Assembly: GCA_020073385.1 (NCBI GenBank) | Contig: JAIQFH010000039.1 | Coordinates: forward strand, 1 to 64,000 | Direction of reading: 5' to 3' | From: Terriglobia bacterium | GTDB lineage: Bacteria; Acidobacteriota; Terriglobia; Terriglobales; Acidobacteriaceae | DNA: 64,000 bases | Shown here: positions 42,999 through 52,034 of the stretch, one piece after another | How positions within the stretch are numbered: position 1 is the stretch's first letter | How the letters are laid out: every line of letters starts with the position of its first letter | The notes under the pieces: generated by a model | The model's input: the letters and a program-made list of their open reading frames with translations, nothing else | Databases searched by the model: none | What the model was told of the DNA's origin: nothing | Position numbers and translations under genes: made by a program

Positions 42999-45482
42999 AT
43001 GCGTACCTGGCTTGCTACTGCTGCGTTCTCTCTCCGCCGCATGGCGATGAAGTTCCCTGCTGTCGTTGCGCTGATTACAGTGAGCGCGGCCGCGGCGTTC
43101 GCACAACCCGCCAGCGAAGGCGGAGAAGCTTCGCTGAAGCTGCCGAAACTGGACACAGTCAGCTTTCTTAATGGGGCCATCGACGGTCATAAGCTGTTGC
43201 TCATTGGAATCCTATTCTGTCTTTTTGGGCTTGGCTTTGGCATGGCGATTTACATGCGGCTGAAGAACCTGCCGGTTCATCGCGCCATGCGGGAAATCTC
43301 TGAACTGATTTACGAGACCTGCAAGACCTATTTGGTTACGCAAGGCAAATTCATATTGCTGCTGTGGGTCTTTATTGCGGTCATCATTGCCGCCTACTTC
43401 GGCTGGCTGTCTCCGGTGCCAGGCAAATCCGTAGGGTTGACTCTCCCAATTATTCTCGGGTTCAGTTTGGTAGGAATTGCAGGAAGCTACGGAGTAGCCT
43501 GGTTCGGGATCCGGGTGAACACATTCGCGAACTCGCGGACAGCATTTGCTTCCCTGCCCGGCAAGCCGTATCCGGTCTATCAGATTCCGCTTGAAGCGGG
43601 CATGAGCATTGGCATGATGCTGATTTCGGTGGAACTGCTGATCATGCTGATCATTCTGCTGTTTGTTCCGGGAGACTACGCGGGACCGTGCTTCATCGGA
43701 TTCGCCATTGGCGAATCGCTGGGCGCGGCGGCGTTGCGTATCGCTGGCGGCATATTTACCAAGATCGCCGACATCGGGTCGGACTTGATGAAGATCGTGT
43801 TCAAGATCAAGGAAGACGATGCGCGTAACCCGGGAGTGATTGCCGACTGCACGGGTGACAACGCGGGCGACTCGGTTGGGCCATCGGCGGACGGATTCGA
43901 GACTTATGGTGTGACAGGCGTTGCGCTGATCACGTTCATCCTGCTGGGCGTGAAAGATCCGAGCGTACAGGTGCAACTGCTGGTGTGGATCTTTGTAATG
44001 CGCGTGATGATGCTGGTGTCGAGCTCGCTGTCGTACTTCCTGAACGGCGCCATCGCCAAGGCGAAGTATGGGTCGGCGAACGAAATGAATTTCGAAGCGC
44101 CGCTGACATCGCTGGTGTGGATTACGTCGATCGTCTCGATTGCACTGACGTACCTGATTTCTTACTTCATCATTCCCGGTCTGGGCGGCGACGCCACGCA
44201 GTGGTGGAAGCTCTCGACTATCATTTCTTGTGGGACGCTTGCGGGCGCGTTGATTCCGGAACTGGTGAAGGTGTTCACTTCAGTCGAGTCGCGGCATGTG
44301 AGGGAAGTCGTAACTTCGGCGGAGGAAGGCGGCGCATCGCTGGGGATCTTGTCGGGATTCGTGGCCGGCAACTTCTCCGGCTATTATCTCGGCCTGGCCA
44401 TGATGATGCTGATGGCGATTGCCTATTACATGAGCACTATGGGACTGGCGCTGGCGGCGGGAATGCTGGCGCCGGCCGTATTCGCGTTCGGGCTGGTGGC
44501 GTTCGGATTCCTGGGCATGGGACCTGTGACCATTGCGGTCGATTCCTACGGACCGGTGACCGACAATGCGCAATCGGTGTATGAGTTGTCGCTGATCGAG
44601 GCGGTACCCAACGTTCAGGCTGAGGTCAAGAAAGACTTCAACATGGACGTGAACTTCGATCGGGCCAAGCATCTGCTCGAGGCCAACGACGGTGCCGGAA
44701 ACACGTTCAAAGCTACCGCGAAACCGGTGCTGATCGGAACGGCGGTGGTCGGGGCAACGACGATGATTTTCTCGATCATCATGGCGCTGACCAACGGCTT
44801 GACCGACGCTGCCGGAGTGGCCAAGCTCTCGCTGCTGTATGCGCCCTTCTTTCTCGGCCTGATCACCGGTGGAGCGATGATTTACTGGTTTACCGGCGCT
44901 TCCACACAGGCTGTTACCACTGGCGCTTACCGGGCCGTCGAGTTCATCAAGGCGAATATCAAACTCGAAGGTGTGGAGAAGGCTTCGGTCGCCGACAGCA
45001 AGAAAGTGGTGGCGATCTGCACGCAATACGCCCAGAAGGGGATGCTGAATATCTTCATTGCGGTGTTCTTCGGCACGCTGGCGTTTGCCTTCGTCAATCC
45101 ATTCTTCTTCGTGGGATATCTCATCTCCATCGCGATCTTCGGCTTGTATCAAGCCATCTTCATGGCCAATGCAGGTGCTGCCTGGGACAACGCCAAGAAG
45201 ATCGTCGAGGTCGAATTGAAGCAGAAGGGCACGGAGCTTCACGCGGCAACGGTGATCGGCGACACGGTAGGAGATCCCTTCAAGGACACGTCGTCGGTGG
45301 CGATGAACCCGGTTATCAAGTTTACGACGCTGTTCGGGCTGCTGGCGGTGGAACTGGCCGTACGGCTGGCCAGCGATCAGGGCACAACGCTGACTCGGGT
45401 GTTGGCGCTGGCGTTCTTCGTGGTGTCATTCCTTTTCGTATATCGGTCGTTCTACGGGATGCGGATTAAATCGGGAAGCTAG
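42999..45482 (+). CDS. hppA: Membrane-bound proton-translocating pyrophosphatase, divergent type
   Basis: This 827-residue integral membrane enzyme couples pyrophosphate hydrolysis to ion export, with about 16 helices. The substrate and metal motif reads DIGSDLM and then ADCTGDNAGDSVGPSADGFE, the divergent form of the usual ADVGADLVGK and IADNVGDNVGD. In the late region GNTFKATAK has Lys at the Ala/Lys position that separates K+-independent (Lys) from K+-dependent (Ala) enzymes, so K+ independence is inferred. The N-terminus has a cleavable-looking signal peptide (MKFPAVVALITVSAAAAFAQ from residue 17), which is not standard for the family. GGAGGA lies 5 nt before the ATG. A clear terminator follows. 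Confidence 0.93.
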   Translation: MRTWLATAAFSLRRMAMKFPAVVALITVSAAAAFAQPASEGGEASLKLPKLDTVSFLNGAIDGHKLLLIGILFCLFGLGFGMAIYMRLKNLPVHRAMREISELIYETCKTYLVTQGKFILLLWVFIAVIIAAYFGWLSPVPGKSVGLTLPIILGFSLVGIAGSYGVAWFGIRVNTFANSRTAFASLPGKPYPVYQIPLEAGMSIGMMLISVELLIMLIILLFVPGDYAGPCFIGFAIGESLGAAALRIAGGIFTKIADIGSDLMKIVFKIKEDDARNPGVIADCTGDNAGDSVGPSADGFETYGVTGVALITFILLGVKDPSVQVQLLVWIFVMRVMMLVSSSLSYFLNGAIAKAKYGSANEMNFEAPLTSLVWITSIVSIALTYLISYFIIPGLGGDATQWWKLSTIISCGTLAGALIPELVKVFTSVESRHVREVVTSAEEGGASLGILSGFVAGNFSGYYLGLAMMMLMAIAYYMSTMGLALAAGMLAPAVFAFGLVAFGFLGMGPVTIAVDSYGPVTDNAQSVYELSLIEAVPNVQAEVKKDFNMDVNFDRAKHLLEANDGAGNTFKATAKPVLIGTAVVGATTMIFSIIMALTNGLTDAAGVAKLSLLYAPFFLGLITGGAMIYWFTGASTQAVTTGAYRAVEFIKANIKLEGVEKASVADSKKVVAICTQYAQKGMLNIFIAVFFGTLAFAFVNPFFFVGYLISIAIFGLYQAIFMANAGAAWDNAKKIVEVELKQKGTELHAATVIGDTVGDPFKDTSSVAMNPVIKFTTLFGLLAVELAVRLASDQGTTLTRVLALAFFVVSFLFVYRSFYGMRIKSGS

Positions 45483-45501
45483 AGCTCATCGTAGATTGGA
45501 A

Positions 45502-45531
45502 ACGCCATCCTCACGGATGGCGTTTTTCTTT
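45502..45531 (+). terminator. Intrinsic terminator of hppA
   Basis: ACGCCATCC (45502-45510), loop TCAC and GGATGGCGT (45515-45523) form a perfect 9-bp stem followed by TTTTTCTTTT. It lies 20 nt after the stop codon. Confidence 0.9.
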
Positions 45532-45547
45532 TGTAGCTGAGGAACTT

Positions 45548-45618
45548 CCGTCGAGCTGCGCTCGACGGACAGCCCCTTCGACGACGCTCAGGGCAGGCTA
45601 CGGCGGCTGTCCCCACAT
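45548..45618 (-). repeat. Two-hairpin 3'-UTR repeat, copy 3
   Basis: On the minus strand it starts ATGTGGGGACAGCCGCC, 6 nt after the stop of the frameshifted small gene. GGACAGCC and GGCTGTCC form hairpin 1 across a longer insert. Hairpin 2 pairs CCGTCGAGC with GCTCGACGG. Copies 1 and 2 have different hairpin-2 sequences. Confidence 0.7.
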
Positions 45619-45624
45619 GTTCTC

Positions 45625-45977
45625 TCAGAACGACTGCTTCATTTTCGATTTCACGCTGTGCGCGAGCTTTTCGATCTGTTCGGCCTTCTTGATGGCATCG
45701 ACCGACATCATGCCTTGATCATTCTTGGCGAGATAGTCCTTCAACTCCTGGGTGAGTTCGGCCATCTTCTCCGTGTCGCGCCGGATTTCGACCTGGCGCT
45801 GCTCGTTTGCGGCGATGGCTTGGCGCTTCTGCACTGTGTCTCCGGGCGTGACGGGCGGAGTTCCCATTCCCTGGCTTTGGGAGACAGCGGGGGAAGGTGA
45901 ATCTGTTGCGCCAAAGCTAGGCCAGCCACTGCGACAAAAAGGCTGAACGTGATCACGGATATATGCTTTCGCGACAT
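45625..45977 (-). pseudogene. Frameshifted small exported protein
   Basis: The gene begins with ATG 45977 (GGGAGG 6 nt upstream) and a clear signal peptide (MSRKHISVITFSLFVAVAGL, then ALAQ). The rest of the protein is in another frame: AVSQSQGMGTPP, then TEKMAELTQELKDYLAKNDQ and IEKLAHSVKSKMK. One extra G in the run at 45889-45893 (plus strand) would join HLPP to AVSQ. So there is a one-base deletion in this run of five, or a homopolymer read error. The C-terminal half is similar to that of the intact neighbour at 46098-46439. Confidence 0.7.
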
Positions 45978-46097
45978 GAGAAACCTCCCGCACCCCGAGC
46001 GAGGGTGATGCGTGTGGGCATTATGGCGCGGATGGAGCGGGGAAACAACAGGATTGGTAGATGAACTGATTTGAGAAGGAGGTTGTATTGGCGGAGG

Positions 46098-46439
46098 CTA
46101 GTTTGGGCCTTTCATTTTGTCGCGGACGCTCTTGGCGAGTTTTTCGATTTCATCCGCTTTCCTGATTACTTCGAGCGAGAGAACGTTCTCATTGGACTTG
46201 TCGACGTATTCCTTGAGCTCGAGCGAGAGCTTCAGTAACTTGTCGGTATCGGTCTTCAGTGCAGCGACGCGCTGCTTGGCGGCCTTTTTCTCCATGTCGT
46301 GCGCGATGCGGGCGCGAGCTTCGTCGTCGTCGAAAGGATGGTTGACATCCTGTTGTGAGTGCGGAACGGATTGCTGAGCGGATGCCGGACAGCGAAAGAA
46401 CAGCAGCAAGAATGTTAGTACACAGAGTCTGAGTCGCAC
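46098..46439 (-). CDS. Small exported helical protein
   Basis: This 113-residue protein has a signal peptide (residues 1-22, FFRCPASAQ) and a long amphipathic helical region (KQRVAALKTDTDKLLKLSLE, then ADEIEKLAKSVRDKMK). The GTG start is supported by GCGAGG 5 nt upstream. It is paralogous to the frameshifted gene at 45625-45977, sharing T-(D/E)-K-(L/M)-x-x-L-x-x-E-L-K and IEKLA-(H/K)-SV-(K/R)-x-KMK. I do not recognise a named family. A role in the periplasm is likely; the long helix could form a coiled coil. Confidence 0.75.
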   Translation of the reverse strand: MRLRLCVLTFLLLFFRCPASAQQSVPHSQQDVNHPFDDDEARARIAHDMEKKAAKQRVAALKTDTDKLLKLSLELKEYVDKSNENVLSLEVIRKADEIEKLAKSVRDKMKGPN

Positions 46440-46560
46440 GGAAACCTCGCGGAGAGTTGGCGAGTACTACTCAGCGAAATTATACGTCTGAAGAAGGCCT
46501 TATCCACGAATGCACGAGGGAAAACGAGTGCCACCTTTTCTGATTTACATCAAAAGGACT

Positions 46561-46595
46561 CTCACCATAGAGGGCACAGAGGAGCACGGAGGGAA
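46561..46595 (+). repeat. ACCACAGAGG-type repeat
   Basis: CTCACCATAGAGGGCACAGA and GGAGCACGGAGG form one member of the family also seen at 33820, 49311 and 56166, between the small exported gene and rho. Confidence 0.5.
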
Positions 46596-46623
46596 AAGAA
46601 AGCCTGAGCTTCGCGCTCAGGCT
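46590..46623 (-). terminator. Intrinsic terminator of rho
   Basis: On the minus strand AGCCTGAGC (46615-46623), loop GCGAA and GCTCAGGCT (46601-46609) form a perfect 9-bp stem followed by TTCTTTTCCC. It lies 22 nt after the rho stop. Confidence 0.85.
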
Positions 46624-46645
46624 TTGCACTACTTCTGGGACTCTC

Positions 46646-47896
46646 TTACAGCGCGCTCATGTTTGCCAGGAATTCGGCGTTGCCTTTGGTTTTGCTGAGT
46701 TTGTCGATCAACAATTCCATGGCTTCCACTGGCGAGAGCGGGTTCAGCACCTTGCGCAGAACCCAGATTCGCGAGAGATCTTCTTTCGGAATGAGCAGTT
46801 CTTCTTTACGCGTGCCGGAACGCTGGATGTCGATCGCGGGGAACACGCGTTTGTCTACGAGCTTGCGCTCAAGGATGATTTCGCTGTTGCCCGTGCCTTT
46901 GAATTCTTCGAAGATCACGTCGTCCATGCGGGAGCCGGTGTCGATCAGGGCGGTGGCGATGATCGTCAGCGAGCCGCCTTCTTCGATGTTGCGGGCCGAC
47001 CCGAAGAATCGCTTCGGCCGCTGCAACGCATTGGAGTCCACACCGCCGGAGAGTACTTTGCCGCTCGGCGGAACGATCGTGTTATAGGCACGAGCCAGAC
47101 GGGTGATCGAGTCGAGCAGGATCACCACGTCGCGCTTGTGCTCCACTAATCTCTTCGCCTTTTCGATCACCATCTCGGCGACCTGCACGTGACGCGCGGC
47201 GGGCTCATCGAAGGTTGACGAAATCACTTCGCCCTTGACCGAGCGCTGCATGTCGGTGACTTCTTCCGGGCGCTCGTCGATCAGCAGAACCATCAAAACA
47301 ACTTCCGGATGATTTGTGGTGATCGAGTTGGCAACGTTCTGCAGAAGCATCGTCTTGCCGGCTCGGGGTGGGGACACAATAAGTCCGCGCTGGCCCTTGC
47401 CGAGCGGGGTGAGCAGATCCATGACGCGGGCGCTGGCGTTCTCGCGCGCGGTTTCGAGTTTAAGACGCTCCTGCGGATACAACGGCGTCAGGTTATCGAA
47501 CAGGATCTTGTTGCGGGCTTCGTCCGGCGACTCGAAGTTGACGGCTTCAATCTTGACCAGCGCGAAATATTTTTCGCCTTCGTGGGGAGGGCGCACCTGT
47601 CCGCTGATGGTGTCGCCGGTCTTGAGGTCAAACTTGCGGATCTGGGACGGGGAGACGTAGATGTCGTCTGGGCCCGGGAGGTAATTGTAGTCGGGCGAGC
47701 GAAGGAAGCCGTAACCGTCGGGCAGAATTTCGAGGACGCCTTCAGCGAAGATATGGCCTTCTTTTTCGCTCTGCGCCTGCAGGATTTTGAAGATGAGGTC
47801 CTGCTTGCGCATACCGCTGGCACCGGGGAGATCCAAGGTCCTTGCGATCTTGGTCAACTCGGTGATGTTCTTTTCTTTCAGTTCAGCTATGGTCAT
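46646..47896 (-). CDS. rho: Transcription termination factor Rho
   Basis: This 416-residue hexameric RNA helicase of normal length terminates transcription. The N-terminal Rho_N helix bundle ([20 protein letters not shown]), a cold-shock-like RNA-binding domain (about 48-123, [20 protein letters not shown]) and the RecA-type ATPase with Walker [13 protein letters not shown] (171-182) and Walker [14 protein letters not shown] are all present. The Q-loop and R-loop segments ([20 protein letters not shown]) fit the family. It lacks the long inserted N-terminal domain of some high-GC genomes. It is downstream of an rpoZ-like gene on the same strand. Confidence 0.97.
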   Translation of the reverse strand: MTIAELKEKNITELTKIARTLDLPGASGMRKQDLIFKILQAQSEKEGHIFAEGVLEILPDGYGFLRSPDYNYLPGPDDIYVSPSQIRKFDLKTGDTISGQVRPPHEGEKYFALVKIEAVNFESPDEARNKILFDNLTPLYPQERLKLETARENASARVMDLLTPLGKGQRGLIVSPPRAGKTMLLQNVANSITTNHPEVVLMVLLIDERPEEVTDMQRSVKGEVISSTFDEPAARHVQVAEMVIEKAKRLVEHKRDVVILLDSITRLARAYNTIVPPSGKVLSGGVDSNALQRPKRFFGSARNIEEGGSLTIIATALIDTGSRMDDVIFEEFKGTGNSEIILERKLVDKRVFPAIDIQRSGTRKEELLIPKEDLSRIWVLRKVLNPLSPVEAMELLIDKLSKTKGNAEFLANMSAL

Positions 47897-48012
47897 GATT
47901 CACCTGAACCCGTGCACTAGTGCGTAATCAGTAGTGTCAGCGGGAGATTTTCAAAAAGGAGGGGACTCAGGAAAGATACAAATTCAACGCCGGGGAGGAA
48001 GGCGGGGCTGGG

Positions 48013-48228
48013 TTAAGCAGCCCGCCGTTGAGCCTCGGCTACATTCTCTGGTTCCGACAATACTGCTTGCCGCTCCGAGTCAGCGATTCGATCCAGCACG
48101 CCGTTCATGGTTTCCTGGATTCTGGTACTGGGCCGATGGAATTTCCGCGTGGCCTTGGAGGCAAGCTGACAGAGCATATAACGATTCCGTAGAGTCTGTA
48201 AAGCATCAAACACACGATCAGAGCGCAT
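48013..48228 (-). CDS. rpoZ: RNA polymerase omega-like subunit
   Basis: This 71-residue protein resembles acidobacterial omega subunits. The segment NRYMLCQLASKATRKFHRP corresponds to the omega pattern NR(Y/F)xLxxxAAxRAR, and STRIQETMNGVL follows as in short omegas of the phylum. Omega stabilises the beta-prime subunit. AAGGAG lies 12 nt before the ATG, rather far. It lies about 115 bp upstream of rho on the same strand; omega is more often next to gmk or spoT. The assignment rests on pattern recall and not on a search. Confidence 0.6.
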   Translation of the reverse strand: MRSDRVFDALQTLRNRYMLCQLASKATRKFHRPSTRIQETMNGVLDRIADSERQAVLSEPENVAEAQRRAA

Positions 48229-48924
48229 GTGTGATAGGTCTCCTTACTTTATGATTGTGGCCTTCCGCCTTCGTCCTTTCACACGGGAGGGTGACCGGAA
48301 ACCCCAGCTTCCGACCTAAGTCACTGATTCCGAGTAGGTTGTAAAGGAGTTAGCGTAAAAACTCACTCTTTTTTGAATAGATGCGTACGGGAACCTCGAA
48401 GATGCTCGATTTTCTGGGCTAAGCTTCGTAAGGCGCTACCAGATCAGAAAGATGCGGCAGCGGGCCGAGAGGATCCCAAGAACTCGTTAATGTAGACGCA
48501 AAGCGAATTTGGGTCAAGTAATTATTTGTAAGACAGCGAGAGCGAATTCCAAAAAGAGATTACAGGGAGGTACCCCCTCCCCTCCCGATCTATTCGAATC
48601 AGTGATTTAGGGGGAAATGTCGGAAAAATCTTAGAGTTGCAGCGAGTTGCAGGTAAAATATTCCGAACAAAGGACTTAGTAACTCTAGCGGACATCTGCC
48701 AGTGTCTATTCAGATTCTCACGGGACTGAGGTGTCAAGTCAGGGGTCCTCATCAGATTTCCTACTGCCGTGTCCCGATTTGGGAATGTTTCTGGCGTCTG
48801 ATGAAGCACTCGGCTCGGGTTGGTTCCTGGTCAAAGCTGTTTTCGGGAGCCATCCGGGGCAAGGGGTTCCGAATTTCGACTGCTCGGTTCTTCTTCAACG
48901 TCACGGCGAGATTAGGATGGTGCC
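48229..48924. other. Long intergenic region
   Basis: About 700 bp between the divergent rpoZ-like gene and the S4 gene. GGGAGG ... CCTCCC around 48565-48581 forms a short stem over TACCCC. A minus-strand frame of 95 codons (48522-48809) has a basic composition unlike a protein and is not called. Parts of this region may be a dispersed repeat, which I cannot test. Confidence 0.45.
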
Positions 48925-49305
48925 ATGACGGGAATTCGGATGGACGCATGGCTGTGGGCGGCGCGGTTCTTCAAGACGCGTACCCTGGCCAAGAAGAGCT
49001 GTGATTTGGGGAGAATTGTGTCGAACGGACTTGCGGCTAAGGCTGCGCGTGAGGTACGCGTGGGAGACATGCTGCGCATCACGAACGATGGGGGCGAGTT
49101 CGAAGTTGAGGTATTGGGGCTGAGCGACGTCCGTGGGCCGGCATCGGAGGCGCAGAAACTGTATCGGGAGACGGAAGCCAGCAAGGAGCTGCGCGCCAAA
49201 GTTGCGGCGGAGCGGCGGGCTGCGAGGGAGTTTGAGGTCTTGCCGCAGAGTCGGCCATCGAAACGCGACCGGAGAAGGATTATTCAGTTTCGGGGGAGGG
49301 GATAG
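48925..49305 (+). CDS. hslR: S4-domain RNA-binding protein (HslR/Hsp15-like)
   Basis: This 126-residue protein starts with the S4 pattern RMDAWLWAARFFKTRTLAKK, then NGLAAKAAREVRVGDMLRI, as in heat shock protein 15. Hsp15 binds free 50S subunits carrying nascent chains. The C-terminal tail (residues 80-126) is strongly basic (RPSKRDRRRIIQFRGRG), typical of the family. The ATG follows AGGATGG closely. It is a single gene with a repeat directly after its stop. Confidence 0.9.
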   Translation: MTGIRMDAWLWAARFFKTRTLAKKSCDLGRIVSNGLAAKAAREVRVGDMLRITNDGGEFEVEVLGLSDVRGPASEAQKLYRETEASKELRAKVAAERRAAREFEVLPQSRPSKRDRRRIIQFRGRG

Positions 49306-49310
49306 ATCTC

Positions 49311-49342
49311 TCACCACGGGGGACACAGAGGTTCACAGAGGA
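49311..49342 (+). repeat. ACCACAGAGG-type repeat
   Basis: TCACCACGGGGGACACAGAG and GTTCACAGAGG form one member of the family, 6 nt after the stop of the S4 gene. Confidence 0.55.
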
Positions 49343-49384
49343 ATGGCTCCGATGAATAGAAAGGCTGCCTCCTGATGGAACCGT

Positions 49385-51853
49385 CTATTGCTCATGGAGA
49401 GTCCGCATCGGATCGAGCCAGGCAGCACGAACTGCGGGAGCTAAGGCTGAGGCGGTGGAGACTAGCAGCAGGGTAATGGAAACTGCCGCGAAGGTGGAAG
49501 GGTCGAGCGGTTTCACGCGGAACAAGAGATCGCCCACCAGCCTGGTTGCCAATAGTGAAGCAAGCGCTCCGATGGAAATTCCCAGAATGCCGAGAACCAG
49601 CGCGCGCTTCATAACCATTCCAATAATGTCCCCTCGTGAGGCGCTGAAAGCTATTCTCAGGGCTAGTTCACGCATCCTCTCTGCGACCACGTAGGACAGA
49701 ACCGCATAAAGACCCACCGCCGAAAGCAGGAGCGCGATTGCGGCGAAAGTGGAGATTAACGCAGTTTCGAACCTAGGCTGTTCCGACATCTCGCGGAGAG
49801 TGTCGGCGAAGGTCTCAAGATCGAAGACCGGGGATTCGGTGTCGAAGCGCTTCACGACGGCACGCACGGCGCTCTCGTAGCTCGATGGATCTCCGGCGAC
49901 CTGCATCACGATTCTGGGACGCTGGTGCGTTGGATTCTGAGCGTACGGCAGGTAAAAACGAGAAATGTAAGGATCGTCCCAGGGATCGCCACCCAGCGTG
50001 TCTCCGACAACACCGATGATTTGACGAGCGAGGATTGGCTCGGTGGAGTATTCGAACTTAGGAGTGAGATAGTGGCCGATCGGGTCCTGGTTGGGAAAGT
50101 ACTTCCGGGCGAAAGCGCGACTCACGATGGCAACTGGTGGTGAGGTTGCGAGATTGTCATGGTCGGTGAAGGTGCGTCCGTGCAGCAGAGGGATAGAAAG
50201 GGTCTCGAAGAATCCGGGCAGGACCGCGCTCATGTTGCAGGTGGGGAGATTGTCGGGTGGATCGAGGTGGCCAGGGATGGTGAACTGTATCCAGGTGCCG
50301 CCTCTTCCGGGAAACTGATGGCCAGCGGAAACTCGAGCCACTCCGGGGATGGCAGCCAGCTCCGGAAGGAGTTTCCGGAAAAATGGAACTTTGCTCGGGT
50401 CCGGATAACGTGCCTGGCTTAAAGCAATGTCGAAGTGCATGGTTTGTTTGAAGTCAAAGCCGGGATCGAGATGGAGGAGATTCAGCATGCTCCTGATGAG
50501 CAGGCCAGAGCCGATTAAGAGAGTAAAACCGAGAGCGGTCTCGGCAACCACGAGCGTGTTTTGCAGGTGATTCCTCCTCCGGCCCGGAGTTGTCGTTGCG
50601 CCGCCATCGCGGAGTGTATTCGCGGGATCGGATTGCGATATGCGCCATGCAGGGAGTAATCCGAAAATCAGCGCTGTGGTTCCGGAGAGCAATACAGAAA
50701 AGAGAAGCACTCGCAGATCGATTGAGACGTTGAAGAGGCGGGGAATGTCTTTCGGGACCAGGCGGATTCCTACGCGTACGAAGAGGATTGAGGCGAGGAT
50801 GCCAATGATTCCGCCGCACAGAGCGAGCAGCAGCGACTCGATCAGAAGTTGCCGCATGATCCGGATGCGGCTCGCACCCAGGGCGCTACGAACAGCGATT
50901 TCGGTCTTTCGCGAGGTGGCACGCGCCAGAAGTAGCCCAGCAACATTGGCGCAACCGATGAGAAGAACCGCTCCGACCGACGCGAGCAAGAGAAACAGAA
51001 CATTGCGGCTATCGCCGACTTGCTGCTTCAGCAGCGGCTGCATCAAGACACCACGGTCACGCTCTTCGGGATACTGTTGCGCGAGTTGGCGCTGGATCGT
51101 GTTGAGGTCGGCACGTGCCTGCTCAATACTGACGTTGGGCTTTAGGCGTCCGAGGATCTGCAGATCGTCGGAGTCTCGCCTGGAAGTCAGCGGAAACGGA
51201 CCCTCAGCGTTGGCGGCGTACGTCGCCCAGAAGTAGGCTGGCTGGTTGACTGGATAGTGAAAGCCTGCTGGCATGACTCCGACGACGATCGAGGGCTCGT
51301 CGCTGACTCTCACCATTTGACCGATGACATTCGGTGATGCAGCGAAGAGGGAGACCCACAATTCGTGGCTCAAGATCACGACCCGATGGCCAGGCTGTTC
51401 CTCCTCCACGGTGAACGTACGTCCTAGCTCAGGGCTAACGCCAAGCGTCGAAAAGAGATTCGCGGAAACGCGTCCACAGGCGATGACTTGCGCGCCTTCG
51501 CCGTTCATCTTGGCGAAGAGACGAGCGTTTTCCTGGTAGGAGGCGATGGACTCGAACGTATGGTTCTGGCTTTGCCAGTCGAAGAAATTCGGATAGGAAG
51601 TCTCGATTGCCCATCCCGCCTCAGGCTTGTCGGTAGGCGTTCCGGGCGGAAACTCCAGGGTGTTAATCGCGACCAAGCGCTCGCGAGTCGGAAACGGCAG
51701 CGGGCGCAACAGAATTCCGTCGACAAGGGTGAAGATGGCTGTTGTAGCTCCCATTCCGAAGGCGAGGGTAATGATCGTCGAAATGGCGAATCCGGGACTG
51801 CGACGAAATTGGCGGAGCGCGAAGGTGAGATCCTGGCGCAAGGTCGGCAGCAT
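49385..51853 (-). CDS. ADOP-type MacB/FtsX ABC permease
   Basis: This 822-residue membrane protein has the same duplicated design as the permease at 331. It starts with the family signature LRQDLTFALRQFRRSPGFAI, followed by the first helix. The first FtsX bundle contains TSRKTEIAVRSALGASRIRI, the second AERMRELALRIAFSASRGDI, and it ends APAVRAAWLDPMRTLHEQ. Periplasmic domains lie between. ATG 51853 was chosen as it begins the signature; GTG 51880 is an alternative with no better support. No ATPase lies near. It shares its upstream region with the winged-helix regulator at 52035, which is on the same strand. Confidence 0.92.
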   Translation of the reverse strand: MLPTLRQDLTFALRQFRRSPGFAISTIITLAFGMGATTAIFTLVDGILLRPLPFPTRERLVAINTLEFPPGTPTDKPEAGWAIETSYPNFFDWQSQNHTFESIASYQENARLFAKMNGEGAQVIACGRVSANLFSTLGVSPELGRTFTVEEEQPGHRVVILSHELWVSLFAASPNVIGQMVRVSDEPSIVVGVMPAGFHYPVNQPAYFWATYAANAEGPFPLTSRRDSDDLQILGRLKPNVSIEQARADLNTIQRQLAQQYPEERDRGVLMQPLLKQQVGDSRNVLFLLLASVGAVLLIGCANVAGLLLARATSRKTEIAVRSALGASRIRIMRQLLIESLLLALCGGIIGILASILFVRVGIRLVPKDIPRLFNVSIDLRVLLFSVLLSGTTALIFGLLPAWRISQSDPANTLRDGGATTTPGRRRNHLQNTLVVAETALGFTLLIGSGLLIRSMLNLLHLDPGFDFKQTMHFDIALSQARYPDPSKVPFFRKLLPELAAIPGVARVSAGHQFPGRGGTWIQFTIPGHLDPPDNLPTCNMSAVLPGFFETLSIPLLHGRTFTDHDNLATSPPVAIVSRAFARKYFPNQDPIGHYLTPKFEYSTEPILARQIIGVVGDTLGGDPWDDPYISRFYLPYAQNPTHQRPRIVMQVAGDPSSYESAVRAVVKRFDTESPVFDLETFADTLREMSEQPRFETALISTFAAIALLLSAVGLYAVLSYVVAERMRELALRIAFSASRGDIIGMVMKRALVLGILGISIGALASLLATRLVGDLLFRVKPLDPSTFAAVSITLLLVSTASALAPAVRAAWLDPMRTLHEQ

Positions 51854-52034
51854 GCTGGGATTATGACAGGAGCTAAGCACGGACGCTAAGTGATGGCTAG
51901 GCCACCCAAAATCAGATTGTTAGAATCGCATTCCGTTCATCGGGCTCAGGGCGTCGTCGGAATCTTCACGGTCGAGCACGGCTAATTCCTCGGCGTTGAC
52001 GGATGGGCGATCCATAGGATTTCGGTAGAAATCG

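Noticed and set aside
44280-45242. 320-codon minus-strand frame
   Set aside because: Antisense to hppA; His/Arg-rich, a product of codon bias.
48522-48809. 95-codon minus-strand frame
   Set aside because: No start signal, basic and Ser/Arg/Pro-rich, no domain; it may be part of a dispersed repeat.
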